Assembly: GCA_019426215.1 (NCBI GenBank)
Contig: CM033393.1
Span: forward strand, 48,114,645-48,178,644
DNA length: 64,000 bases
Reading direction: 5' to 3'
Source of the DNA: Buddleja alternifolia
Lineage: Eukaryota; Streptophyta; Magnoliopsida; Lamiales; Scrophulariaceae
This document shows, piece by piece, positions 10,733 through 21,225 of the stretch (the first letter of the stretch is position 1; every line of letters begins with the position of its first letter). Made by a program: the position numbers and the translations under genes. Below the pieces are notes generated by a model. That model saw only the letters and a list, made by a program, of their open reading frames with translations, ran no database searches and was not told where the DNA came from.

Positions 10733-12600
10733 TTAACTACCTCCATCTGAACCTCTTTGGTCATTACAATTTCCAGATCCACCGGGGAATTTGTGGTTTG
10801 GATATCCTACATCTTGAACAAATTTTCGCAGCATCTTCTCCATGCTCACTTTCATTTCCTCTTTCATTCGTTTAATCTCGTCATTCTTCATTTCAATAAT
10901 TGCATCTCTTTTTCTTACTTCCTCAAACACGTTTTCTATCAATTTCTTGTTCTCTTCATTGTTTTTTCTTTGGTTTTCTCGCACATCTTCTATCTCTTGT
11001 GTTAATCCCACAATTACCTCACGAGACTCTCCCCGACCAGCAACTGATGAGCTGGAGCTCACACTATAACTCCCAGAAGTTTTGCATTGCCCAACTCCGT
11101 ACAAACGGCCCTTTGATGGGCCTCTAGTCACTTCGCACCATGATGAAAAATCAAATGACGGTAACGAGGAGGAATCACTGGGACCCTGCTTTGCCCTGTA
11201 TTCTTCCTGTGCAAATATATGACAAAAATTGTTAATTCTTAATAATATATTAACAAGTAAATGAAACAAAACATCCCCTATAAAAATTAAAGAAAAAGTA
11301 AATTCAGAGCAAAAGTTAATAAGGAGAAACTTAATTAAAAGATACTTACACTAACTTTTTTTGATTTTTTATCCACAAACTCCCCAGTGCCTTGACTTAT
11401 GTGGCATCGCTTAAATAGCTCAAAATCATCAACACTGCGCTTAAGTGTTTTTTCCTACAATAATGATTATACTAATCAATGTTCTTACTAAATAGCAGAA
11501 AAAGAGATGAAAATTTGGAAACTAAACATACCATTTTTAGTCGATGTGCTTCTTTAGGGATGGAAACACAAGTATGCTTCGTGACACATCCTTCCTTCTC
11601 AGTCATACGATTTTGCTTAGCTTTCTCACATTTTTTAGCATACTCCTCTGTAGCCCAGTACTTTTGCACCAATTCGTCCCATATATGAGTGCCCATCCAA
11701 GTTGGAGCTCTACCAAGCATGTCCAAATTACTTGGTTTTCTGCCTAATTGCTCCTTAGCATTGTCTAAAGCTTTTTTCTTGGATTTGTAGAGCAATTCCC
11801 TCAGTCGGGCACCAGCATTTTCGTTCCAAATTTTTCGTACACTTGCATCTGTTAGGTTATCCCACCTATATCTCAACTGAAATATGGATATTTAAAAAAA
11901 AACTACTTAAGAATCAAACTTCAAATAACTTGATATAAAAATCAAACTTGAATAAAGTACCTTAAAATTCTCCCATAATAAATTTTTGGTCGCCTCTGGA
12001 ACTTTCAGCCATCTTGGATATACTTCTGTGAAAATTCCCTTTATATCATTCGTCATATTCCGAGTAACATCTGCTTCAATAAATCTAGTTGACAAAGTAA
12101 ATGACAATAACAGAGAAAAAATTTAATATTTATTTTTACAAATAAACAAATATACATATATATATATATGTATATATAATGCAAACAAAGGATCAAGAAG
12201 TACCTAGAATCAATAATAGTTATCGTAATCCGATTGTCAGCACTTGCTGGCACTTGTGTCCCGTGATTAGGTCCCTTTCTCCGAGCATGTGAAGAAGTAC
12301 CTTCTTCAGCTGTATCTATAGAATCATAATTTTCCCCCACTTTCCTCAACCTACATAAAAATTAAATTATAATGTAAGATATAACAGTAATGTAAATATT
12401 ATTTTTAGATTTAAGCACATAAAAGTTAAATAAAGTTATACCTGTATATCGTCATGATGCACTCCATCAACAGAATTAGACTCCAAACCCAAAGTCTCAT
12501 CTACCTCTGTCTCTTCATCCCGAAGGTGTGCTCGTCCACGAGGGCCTCGTCCGCGTGCTGGACCTCGTCCGCGGTGCGTAGCTCGCCCTCTAGTCGTCAT
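10733..12600 (-). CDS. CACTA TNP1-like protein (Transposase_24, Ptta/En/Spm family)
   Basis: Six exons can be drawn on the minus strand: 12600-12442, 12350-12204, 12084-11961, 11876-11532, 11454-11350 and 11206-10733, all with GT-AG borders. Exon 1 encodes an Arg-Gly-rich start (MTTRGRATHRGRGPARGRG). Exons 3-5 hold the Transposase_24 signature layout: WLKVPEATKNLLWENFK, then RYRWDNLTD, then GRAPTWMGTHIWDELVQKYW. The last exon is a charged coiled-coil (ENQRKNNEENKKLIENVFEE) ending at TAA 10733-10735. In this family the protein binds the subterminal repeats and bridges the ends; it lacks the DDE catalytic centre. Exon 1 joins exon 2 one base out of frame in my model, so either the splice site differs or the copy is broken. 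Confidence 0.72.
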
Positions 12601-12723
12601 CCTGTCATAAATAAATATAAATCAAATTAAATACACAACATGAAAGAAGATTATTCAAATAAATACACACTAAAATGCAATCAAATAATGAATAATCAGC
12701 AAAGTCACAAATTTTGGGAGATT

Positions 12724-13259
12724 TTCGTACTTGACCGTCCAGCCTCCAGTATTTTGGGCATAACTGCTTCATTAGAAATCAGATTGAGTTGATTCTTTAG
12801 GCAAATTAAAGCTAACAGAAAGGGCTACAATTCTTATGTTGAGATCTGGAGCAAAAGACGTAATCTACACTTCACTAAAGCCACTAACTATTTCAGTGTT
12901 CACCTGATTTCCAGAATCAATAAATCTTGCACCTTCTCATGTAAACAAAATTTAAGAAAGAAAAGTTTACATGAAGTGATTGAAATATAAGACAATTCAA
13001 GGTAAGTACATCAAACACACATATTAAGACTTCAATAATAAGAAATCTAAAAATAAAAACACTAGCATACAAACAACACAAACACAGATTATCCATTAAG
13101 CTGCCAATTCAAATTCGTACTTGACCGTCCAACCTCCAGTATTTTGGGCATAACTGCTTCATTAAAATCGGATTGAGTTGATTCTTTAGGAAAATTAAAG
13201 CTAACAGAAAGGGCTACAACTCTTATGTTGAGATCTGGAGCAAAAGACGTAATCTACAA
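12724..13259. repeat. 146-bp direct duplication inside the CACTA element
   Basis: 12724-12869 is repeated at 13114-13259 with few differences; both copies start TTCGTACTTGACCGTCCA and end TAATCTACA. The spacer between them carries no recognised gene. Confidence 0.85.
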
Positions 13260-13424
13260 GGCGTAAATTGAGCAGCAGAGGCGGATCTGGTGAGCTTTGA
13301 GCAGCAGAGGCGGCGGATTTGGTGAGCAGCAGGTTGGTTGCAAATGTTTTTGTGAAATTTGCTAAGTCCCAAATAATATATCCCTATTTTGTCTTAACTC
13401 TTGGATAAAAGATATAAGTAACAA

Positions 13425-13495
13425 CAGGTGCCTTAGTGTGGTGGTAACGAGCTTAGAGTTTAAGTGGGTGGTCTTTGGTTCGATTCTTTGAAGTA
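13425..13495 (+). repeat. tRNA-like SINE fragment
   Basis: A polymerase III A-box-like TTAGTGTGGTGGTAACGAG and a B-box-like GGTTCGATTCT lie about 30 bp apart, the layout of a tRNA-derived SINE head. No tail or target duplication is visible, so this is a fragment at best. Confidence 0.4.
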
Positions 13496-13712
13496 GCATT
13501 TTAGTTTTTTTTAAAATATTAGTCATTGTTAATTCAATCTAATTAAAATAAATATGAATTATATTTTTTTAACTTGAATTACTTCTAGTCTTCAAATATT
13601 TTTAATTTAATATTTATTTTTATTTCAAACATACATGAAAAATACAAACGAATATATATAGTATAAATAATATTTCAACACATTTGACAACAAAGTTGAC
13701 TCAGTGCAATTT

Positions 13713-14774
13713 TCATTCTCCTCTTATTCTAGGGTAAGCCCCTTTTATGAAACGAATTTGCACAGTAGATGACGCGGTAGCTTCATACACTCTAATTGAT
13801 GCTCTCTTATACACACCAATTGGATCATCAAAAAATTGATTAACACAGTAGATATTTAGTGTATCCAACTCAGTTGCTTGCGACAACACGTACAGAATGT
13901 AGCTTAGCTCGCAATCAGAACCCGAGAAGTTGAAGATCGTGACCTCATTCAATGCCTCAAATCCCATTGCTTGCAACTTCCAGTGTAAAGAACGAGCTAA
14001 TGGCCCCAATACTTGTAAACGTCCGGAACCCTGTTCGTCTTGTTTCAATAAAATAACAAGGACATCTACATTGGGAAAGTGTACTTTTATATTCACATTT
14101 CCTTGGGCCCGATTGAATGCCATCTTGAATATTTTTACAGAAGGCAAATATGCCTCAAATTCTGTTAGTCCTCTAAAATCACAGTTCAATAACTGCAAAT
14201 CATTCAACTCGGGACACCATTTTCCAAGGCGGGAAGAAAATGTGTTATCATATAGCACGATGTGCTTCAATATGAGTCTTTTTAAATTTCGTAAATTATA
14301 TCTATCTTCCCACCTAACAATGTAGTTCGGTAGATATAATTTTAACTGAACAAGAGTGTGTGACAAAAACAGGCCGTTAGGGAGTGAAGTGGACAACCGG
14401 CCGACTAATTTCAGTATACGCACAGAATGATCTATTCCAAACGCCACCCACTTTTGCCTTATCCAATGCAATGCCTCGGCCCCCATTGGTAACTCAAAGC
14501 TCAAGGTTTCAACCACACTTTCATTATGTTCAAGTATAGCGCGATTAAGAAAATTAATAAAATCTAAACCATGATAACCCCTTTGTTCGAAACGGTTAAT
14601 ATCGAATAAAAGAGTAGGGATGGAATACCAACAATGTTAAAAATATTTTGATAAAAGACACAATCGGGCTGCCTCCACAATGCATGCATCCCTTGATAAC
14701 CTTCCCATAATATGAAAAATTATATCCTCACAAAGGAAACTAAGTCCATTATTAGAAATTGTACCTCGTTCCAT
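13713..14774 (-). pseudogene. Captured F-box/LRR (RNI-like) gene with one premature stop
   Basis: Reading from the ATG at 14774 gives an F-box start: ...EDIIFHIMGRLSRDACIVEA then ARLCLLSKYF. A TAA at 14639-14637 interrupts it, and the same frame goes on as HCWYSIPTLLFDINRFEQRG, the usual segment after an F-box, followed by leucine-rich repeats (RNLKRLILKHIVLY, LNDLQLLNCDFRGL, FKMAFNRA) down to 13713. About 353 codons in all, with no other break. Intact relatives bind SKP1 through the F-box and choose substrates for ubiquitination through the LRRs. Lying inside a CACTA element, it is best read as transduplicated host sequence. The part after the stop (the last about 300 codons) stays open but has no obvious start. 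Confidence 0.85.
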
Positions 14775-15063
14775 GATTGTTTATATGAACTATCCTCTGT
14801 TTATACTCTGTTTGTACCTTAAGCATACGACAGGAGCTGGAGGTTGATGACGACGTGCGGCTGGGCGGAGGTGATGGAGTATGGCTGATTTGGGCGGAGC
14901 TTGAGCAGCAGAGGCGGATCTGGTCGGAGCTTGGCAGAGTTGGTTTGTAGATTTTTTGTGAAATTTGCCAAGTCCCAAATAATATATCCCCCTTTTATCT
15001 TGACTCTTTGATAAAAGATATAAATATATTTTGAGCATTTGTAGTTAAAGGTAGTTAACCTAT

Positions 15064-15459
15064 ACCTTTAACTTTAATTAACCTTAACTTATTAGGTAAA
15101 AAAATAGTGATAAAAGAGAAAAACAATGCAATGAAACGATGGACTTAATTGACAACTTTAATTAACCTTTATCGAGGATATGGAATTTCAAGATCTGCCC
15201 AAAATCTTTCATCGAGATAAGAAAATAACTTTAGGGTACAAAGAATTATTATTAAATATAAGCACATTAAATGACACGGCGACTGAGTAAAAAATGTCTC
15301 TTGACATTAAAGCGAGCACAGTCACATGTCTTTTGATCCTCACTAACTTTATTGTCCAAATTTTACAATCATTGCACTGGAAAATTCTATTTAAGCGAAT
15401 ATTTAGTCTTTCAACTATTGTAAAGATTCTTTTTATAATAATAATAATAATAATAATAA

Positions 15460-15502
<43 letters not shown>

Positions 15503-15961
15503 TGTTTTATGTCATCTCTGATAGTCACTGTTTTACCATTTCTTTAGTTTTGTTAAGGAAAAAAAAATGCAATAAATGAAATTGATTGACTTTAATTTGC
15601 TTGATTAATCTTTACCTTAACAAAATAATATTTTACCACATGAGTCGTTGGTAGTGAAAGGGAGGACTTGCCTTTAACTTTAACTTTAATTAACTTTAAC
15701 TTTAACTTTAATTAACTTTAACTTTAGCCCAATTACCTTTAACTTTAGCCCCGCCATGTCCGAATTAGCCCTAGCCCAATTGACATTTTTAGTCCTAATG
15801 ATTTAAATATTTAGAATATATCCCCTCATCTTTACCTTTAACTTTAATTAACCTTAACTTATTAGGTAAAAAAATAGTGATAAAAGAGAAAAATAATGCA
15901 ATGAAACGATGGACCCAATTGACAACTTTAATTAACCTTTATCGAGAATATGAAATTTCAA
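15064..15961. repeat. 129-bp direct duplication inside the CACTA element
   Basis: 15064-15192 and 15834-15961 are near-identical. Both run from ACCTTTAACTTTAATTAACC through TAGGTAAAAAAATAGTGAT to ATTTCAA. The second copy abuts the right-hand 143-bp tandem array. TTTAACTTTAATTAAC runs are also scattered at 15660-15760. Confidence 0.85.
15436..15499. repeat. Microsatellite (TAA)n(GAA)n
   Basis: A run of AAT/TAA triplets followed by AGA/GAA triplets inside the CACTA element. The long Ile/Arg frame across it is an artefact of the repeat. Confidence 0.95.
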
Positions 15962-16530
15962 AATCCGTCTCTAATTCCGACTCTGATTGCCGATGAAAAT
16001 GAGACTTTTTTTCGGTCTCTAAATCCGTCTCTGTTCGAAATTTAGAGATGGAAAAAATCCGTCTCTAATTCGGTCTCAAACTAAAGATAAATATTTTATT
16101 TTTAAATCCGTCTCTAATTCCGACTCTGATTGCCAATGAAAATGAGACCTTTTTTTCGTCTCTAAATCCGTCTCTGTTCGAAATTTAGAGATGGAAAAAA
16201 TTCGTCTCTAATTCGGTCTCAAAATAAAGATAAAGATTTTATTTTTAAATCCGTCTCTAATTCCGACTCTGATTGCCGATGAAAATGAGACTTTTTTTCC
16301 GTCTCTAAATCCGTTTCTGTTCGAAATTTAGAGATGGAGAAAATCCGTCTCTAATTCGGTCTCAAAATAAAGATAAAGATTTTATTTTTAAATTCGTCTC
16401 TAATTCCGACTCTGATTGCCGATGAAAATGAGACTTTTTTTCCGTCTCTAAATCAATCTCTGTTCGAAATTTAGAGATGGAAAAAAATCCGTCTCTAATT
16501 TGCGTAATTTAAAGCCTTCCTTTAGAGACG
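15961..16530. repeat. Tandem array of about 143-bp units, four copies
   Basis: Units begin at about 15961, 16104, 16248 and 16390, each starting AAATCCGTCTCTAATTCCG or a close variant. Each has the TGATTGCCGATGAAAATGAG block and an AATTTAGAGATGGA block. Each unit therefore carries several copies of the short CCGTCTCT motif, in both orientations. This array exists only on the right side of the CACTA element. Confidence 0.92.
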
Positions 16531-16770
16531 GATTCAGAGATGGAATGTTATCTGTCTTTATATCTGTCTCTAAATCCGTCTCTGTTTTATCCTAAATTTA
16601 TTTTTCATGAATTTATTGATGAAATTGAGACGGTTTCCTACGTCCGTCGGTGATCCGTCTCAAATCAGAGACGGATATCATTTCCGTCTCAAATTCCGTC
16701 TCTGATTTGAGACGGATTCGTGTCCGTCTCTGATTTTCTGTCTCTGAAACCTTGTTTTCTTGTAGTGTAT

Positions 16771-17089
16771 AATACAATCTAAGCGTAAATGGCTTTGATA
16801 TAGGCCGGACTGGGTGCACACACGAGTGCTCATGGCTTTGAGTTACAAATTTTATATCACTATAGTTTGTTGGGGATGAAAAGCTTATTACTTACTCAGA
16901 AGTTACAAATTTTAATAGAGACCCAACATTATTTCGATATACATTTGGCAATCGAAAGCATTGTCTTAGGAGTGGTCGGTATGGGGTGGCTTCATCGTCA
17001 TAAGCATCACGAATTTAACTAGTAGTTCTTAGCCAATGGTGTTCTCCGAAATTAAAGGATAATGCTGACAGTACTTATCAACAATAATA
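16771..17089. other. Spacer
   Basis: AT-rich sequence between the CACTA element and the SINE. Nothing is recognised. Confidence 0.5.
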
Positions 17090-17096
17090 TTCATTA

Positions 17097-17320
17097 GCCG
17101 ATGAGGCCTGACCTAGTTGGTTAAGGTTGAGGCCCCATAAAGAAAAGGTTGTGGGTTCGACTCCCATTAGTGTATGGCTGTATGTGGGTTGTTTTCTCTA
17201 CCTATATGGTAGCTTATAGTAGTTTTTTTATAGAATTTGTTAATGATGCTTACTTGTAATTGATAGTCTCTTGCAATTGATATAATATGATGATGTAATC
17301 GTTCCCTTAAAAAAAAAAAA
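17097..17320 (+). mobile_element. tRNA-derived SINE, 224 bp
   Basis: A-box CCTGACCTAGTTGGTTAAGG and B-box GGGTTCGACTCC lie in a tRNA-like head. A TTGCAATTGATATAATATGA-type body and an A tail at 17309-17320 follow. The 7-bp target duplication TTCATTA flanks it (17090-17096 and 17321-17327). It has no coding capacity and would depend on a LINE for mobility. Confidence 0.9.
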
Positions 17321-17327
17321 TTCATTA

Positions 17328-19408
17328 TATGGTAAGTTTTACGTTTAAATTAACCACTATATATGAATAATTGTGGTTTATACACAAATATTGAGTCTTG
17401 AAATTTGCTAAGAATCACCCCTAATTTAAGTTGCACTTAAATGGATTTCTTTCAATGATATTAATGTAACAACAATGTTCATGTAATTAAGCCGTAAACT
17501 ATAGTGAGTTGGTGGTATTTTTGTCTTGGAAAATGACCTTACGACCCCAGTCTGAACGTAACAAATGTTGGTCTACTTATCTTGGACTTAATGCTTTAGA
17601 TAAAGTTTAGTGAAAATGAGATTATAATATTTTATGAATATAAGAAGCTTCTTGATACCAAAATGAGTAATGGGGTGATTAAATTATGTAAAAGAAGACA
17701 GAGATCAATGAGTCACTTCGTGGACGCGTGGACTCATAGTCGCCATTTTAGAATGGTAAGGCATTTATTTATTGTATAAAATTGATTAATTAATAAGCAT
17801 TATACTATATATAGGTAATGATGTGTGCCATAGCATCAATTAAATATTTAGAAACATACTTTATAGTACAGGATCTATGAATTTAGAAACATACTCTATA
17901 GTACAAGATCTATCAAAATTCATAGATCCTATGATGGTTGCAAGAGATGCTTATTTGGTAGGACACCAAAATATTATTTAAATTTCGTTTTGCCATAAGA
18001 AGAGAATTGAGGGACGTAAGGGTACACTCTTATCTCCTTTTAAATTAAAAATGATAGTGGCTCTCCGAAAATAGTATGAGACCAGAGTTCCCAATATATG
18101 GATTAATGAATGATGAAGTTCTTGTAGTAATTTTTGGAGTGTAAAAATAAATTTTTCGAATTAAAAAATTAGTTCGGTCCATTTTATTTATCATCCCTAA
18201 CATAGATACAGTCTAGTTGATGAAAAGACTAAATTTGGTTGTAAGAATGTGATTAGAGAAAATTAAAAGTCTTGTCCAACCAGATTCGATTTCATCCAAC
18301 TAAAAATATGGTTAGTGTTTCAGCACTTGTCTTATGATCGATAATTATTTTTGCATTTACATCAACCCAACGATGATCATAGTTATCTGATTGAGTTTTA
18401 CTCAATCAAAGGTGACAAGAGAGTCATTAGATGCATAACTTTTAAATAATTAGTTTCTTTCTGTCAAATGGTCACTCGAATAGGGGCAAAATATGGGAAA
18501 ACTCCACAAGTTGCAAGTGCATGTAACCATCTTAAGTACATCTTAACTGGTTTGATCACTTCCGATAAGATAGAATCATATATAAATTATATAAAAAAAG
18601 GTTTCTAGATAAAATCTTTGTCCGAACAGCATATTATGATATGAGCAGGGATTAGCTTACATACTGAATATGTCACTAAAATATAATTAATGTGTATAGT
18701 TGTATTAAATAGTTTCTCAATGAACATATACTCTGTTTTAACACACGAGATCTTCTATTGCACAATGGAGTTGCACCTATGATTTTGCAACTCGGACTCA
18801 CTAGTAGCTCTATGATTTTGGAGGTGACACAGCCGGAAGTTCGTGATATAGTGGAGCAAGATCGTCGTGGTCTCACTTGGACTAGATTTATGACATCTAC
18901 CTCGGGCTTGTCGAGTTAGGTTGTTAGGGTAATCCCCTCCCCATAGACACAAAACAAAAATTAAAACAAATGGAGTTGTATCTTGTGTTGTATATTATGC
19001 TTTTCGGACAAGTGTATATAATTTATATGAAATTTAAAGTCAAGGAAATATTTTATACACATGTCATTCATACGTGAAGTGCAATAGGAGATTGCAACAA
19101 CATTTGTAATAGAAGATCCGAACATCTTTTTTAAGCAAATAATGAATTTTAAATAAACAAAAACTTAATCAACGCATACATGCTACAAAAAGACATTTTT
19201 CATGTTTTTGTATAAAAATTTTCGTGGTTGTTATACTTGTCACGTCATCAGCTGAGTATGCTTAACTAAGGTTGGAATGAATTTTCCTTCCACACATATG
19301 ATATCATTGGGCACAACTAATCCATTTATGTACAAATACTTATAACCAAAAATTGATAAGACACAACTCAAGCGATGAAGTTGAAACCTTTGATCATGAA
19401 TTTTGTTA
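17328..19408. other. AT-rich intergenic spacer
   Basis: No gene is supported. A short imperfect direct repeat of AATTTAGAAACATACT(T/C)TATAGTACA lies near 17847-17912, followed by its partly inverted form ATTCATAGATCC. Small open frames at 18676-18952 have no recognisable product. Confidence 0.5.
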
Positions 19409-19672
19409 TTTTTTTTTTTGGGTAGAACCATGCAAATACAATCAAAAGCTAAGGAGGTTCAATATCCTCCTTTAGTAAAACAGCAACATCATCAGGGGCC
19501 TCCGCCCAAACATGAAACTCACTAGCTAACTCCTGTCCCATTTTAGTTAAAAATCCTGGCACTTGTTTTTCTCCCTTTTCACATGACTAAATTTGCTCTC
19601 CCATGGCTTACGGGTGAATATACGACAATCCATAATAATATTCACTAAAGGGTGACCTCTCACGTCTCCTTG
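19409..19672 (-). mobile_element. LINE 3' end fragment (RNase H tail)
   Basis: On the minus strand the frame reads GDVRGHPLVNIIMDCRIFT, then KFSHVKREKNKCQDFLTKMG and ends at a TAG at 19451-19449. This is the C-terminal RNase H of plant L1-type LINEs. A T run at 19409-19419 is the poly-A tail in reverse. The 5' side is cut off by a stop near 19672. A 5'-truncated insertion. Confidence 0.75.
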
Positions 19673-19679
19673 TTAACTC

Positions 19680-20160
19680 ATATTATATCTGTATAGTACC
19701 CGTACATATGTATAATTAAAAAATACTTTCGTTTTCTGTATATATTCTGACTATTACAAATAATACTCGTATTTTTTAGTTGAACCGTTTAGTACACGTA
19801 CTTTACGTATCACGTAAAAAAATAATTATTTTGATTATAAATTGAACTAAATTAAGATTATTACAATTATTTATTGAACGTTATATGTTTAGAAAACACA
19901 AAGATTAATCATGTATCAAACTATTAATTATTGTCAAACAAGTCACTTATATAAAATATTTTCTTTTTAGAATATAAGAGCAAAAATAAAAGATATGGTC
20001 CATAATATTAATCAATTTTTGAAACGGAATTGAATCCAATTCGGACTAATTAGATATGGTCCATTCACCATTCATGGACAGCATTAATTCCAAAGATTTA
20101 CAAAAAGAGTCCGGACCAAAATGATCAAACGGGTAACGGGCTACGGATTTTGATACTACT
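19680..20160. other. AT-rich spacer
   Basis: No gene or bounded repeat is recognised. Confidence 0.5.
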
Positions 20161-20185
20161 AACCCGATCCAGGAACCATTCATAT

Positions 20186-20280
20186 TGGGCTTTCAAAGAG
20201 CCCAATATACGCTTTATTCCCCCAAAAAGCCCAAGTTCCAGATCGGATATTACGTCAACCCTAAATCTCACTATATAAGA
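20186..20280 (+). promoter_or_regulatory. Promoter-like block: site II elements, telo-box, TATA box
   Basis: TGGGCT at 20186-20191, AGCCCA at 20199-20204 and 20228-20233 (site II type), AACCCTAA at 20257-20264 (telo-box) and CTATATAAGA at 20271-20280 (TATA) come in the order and spacing seen in plant promoters of translation and other housekeeping genes. TGGGCT and AGCCCA also form the palindrome GGGCTTTCAAAGAGCCC. Confidence 0.6.
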
Positions 20281-20534
20281 TTTTCATTTGTTCAGCTATA
20301 TACATTCTTTTTATTCATCCTCTCGTACATCGCCCAAAAACTCCACGGCGGCCACGGCGGCGGCGGATTGGAAGGTGAAAGGGGAGAGAAGAGTCGTCGG
20401 AGGTTTTTGGTTGGGAGTGATCGGAAAGGATTCGGTGAATTAATTACTTTGAAATGCCTTCCCGATACCTCCCATACCGCAGACCTCCGATCTGTCCTCC
20501 CCTTACCTTCCTCTCTTTGTTTCATCGGCGACCA

Positions 20535-20568
<34 letters not shown>

Positions 20569-20590
20569 TCAAGATCTGCTTGATCCGGTA
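20281..20590 (+). other. Orphan first exon or 5' UTR
   Basis: GC-richer than its surroundings and placed just after the TATA box. It includes a GGCGGCCACGGCGGCGG stretch and an ATG at about 20456 that opens MPSRYLPYRRPPICPPLTF before running into a (TA)n microsatellite (20536-20566). GATCCG followed by GTAGTTATTGG at about 20584-20596 could be a donor site, and the T-rich 20600-21050 looks intron-like. No downstream coding exon is recognised before the LINE. Either a gene stub cut by the LINE or the 5' part of a transcript I cannot name. Confidence 0.45.
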
Positions 20591-21100
20591 GTTATTGGAG
20601 TATAGATCTGCATATCTACTCTTGTTTGGTGCTGATTGCTCGATTTTCCTTTACTTTTTTCGGTTGTATATGGAATAATTTGGATTCGGTGAAATGATTG
20701 AGCTTTGTATTTAAGTTATTCTAACTATGAGGTTTGGATCATCTCAAATGTTGTTTTCAAAAGGATTTCAGATTTTAATCTGTTACTGTTTGTTACTGAA
20801 GTGATGCTTGATCTGTTGTCTTGTTTATTGAACTTGTAAATTCTGTCTTGCTTTTTGTTTTTTACTTTTTTTTGCTGTTCAAGATGGAAAAAATTATTCG
20901 TCCTGCATATATTCTACCGTTTCCATCAATTTGTGTGTGATTACTTTTTCAATTTTGGAATTGTTATTAGATTTTTCTAGTTATTAGGATTATTAGTATG
21001 TAGCAATTAGTAGAGAAATTTGAGTTTTTATTATACTATTAATCATACTGATATTACAATACATGAATAAGCAGTGAATTGTGTTATAAGTACTGGTACT
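20591..21100. other. T-rich, intron-like sequence
   Basis: Long T-rich runs after the putative donor near 20589. No coding feature is seen. Confidence 0.4.
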
Positions 21101-21225
21101 GATATTGCTATTATGATTTTAGTGTATCATTTCTGTAAAGGGGATTTGAGGTCAGTTCAGTTGGTTCAAGACAGATTTGAACAGTTTTCTTTGGCTTCTG
21201 GTTTGAAAGCAAATAAGGATAAGAG

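Larger units (their letters stand above)
13270..15024. repeat. Direct repeats bracketing the captured F-box gene
   Basis: 13270-13417 and 14903-15024 share GAGCAGCAGAGGCGGATCTG and then a stretch running through AATTTGC(T/C)AAGTCCCAAA to ATAAAAGATATAA. The second copy is shorter. The F-box/LRR pseudogene (13713-14774) lies exactly between them, so the duplication may mark how the host segment was taken in. Confidence 0.8.
9774..16767. mobile_element. CACTA (En/Spm) DNA transposon, 6,994 bp
   Basis: The right terminus, read inward, is CACTACAAGAAAACAAGG. The left is CATTACAAGAAAACAGAG, a match except for a few bases including one in the CACTA signature. A 3-bp target duplication TAT flanks it (9771-9773 and 16768-16770). 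Both subterminal zones are crowded with CCGTCTCTAATT/AGAGACGG repeats, the expected binding sites for the TNP1/TnpA-type protein. Inside are a TNP1-like gene, a captured F-box/LRR gene and several internal direct duplications. The TNP2/TnpD catalytic transposase is not recognisable, so the element is probably non-autonomous. Confidence 0.93.

Noticed and set aside
15294..15521. Frame with poly-Ile and poly-Arg
   Set aside because: Product of the (TAA)n(GAA)n microsatellite.
20185..20583. 132-codon plus-strand frame
   Set aside because: Starts upstream of the TATA box, includes the promoter and ends in a TA microsatellite; a transcript could not contain it.
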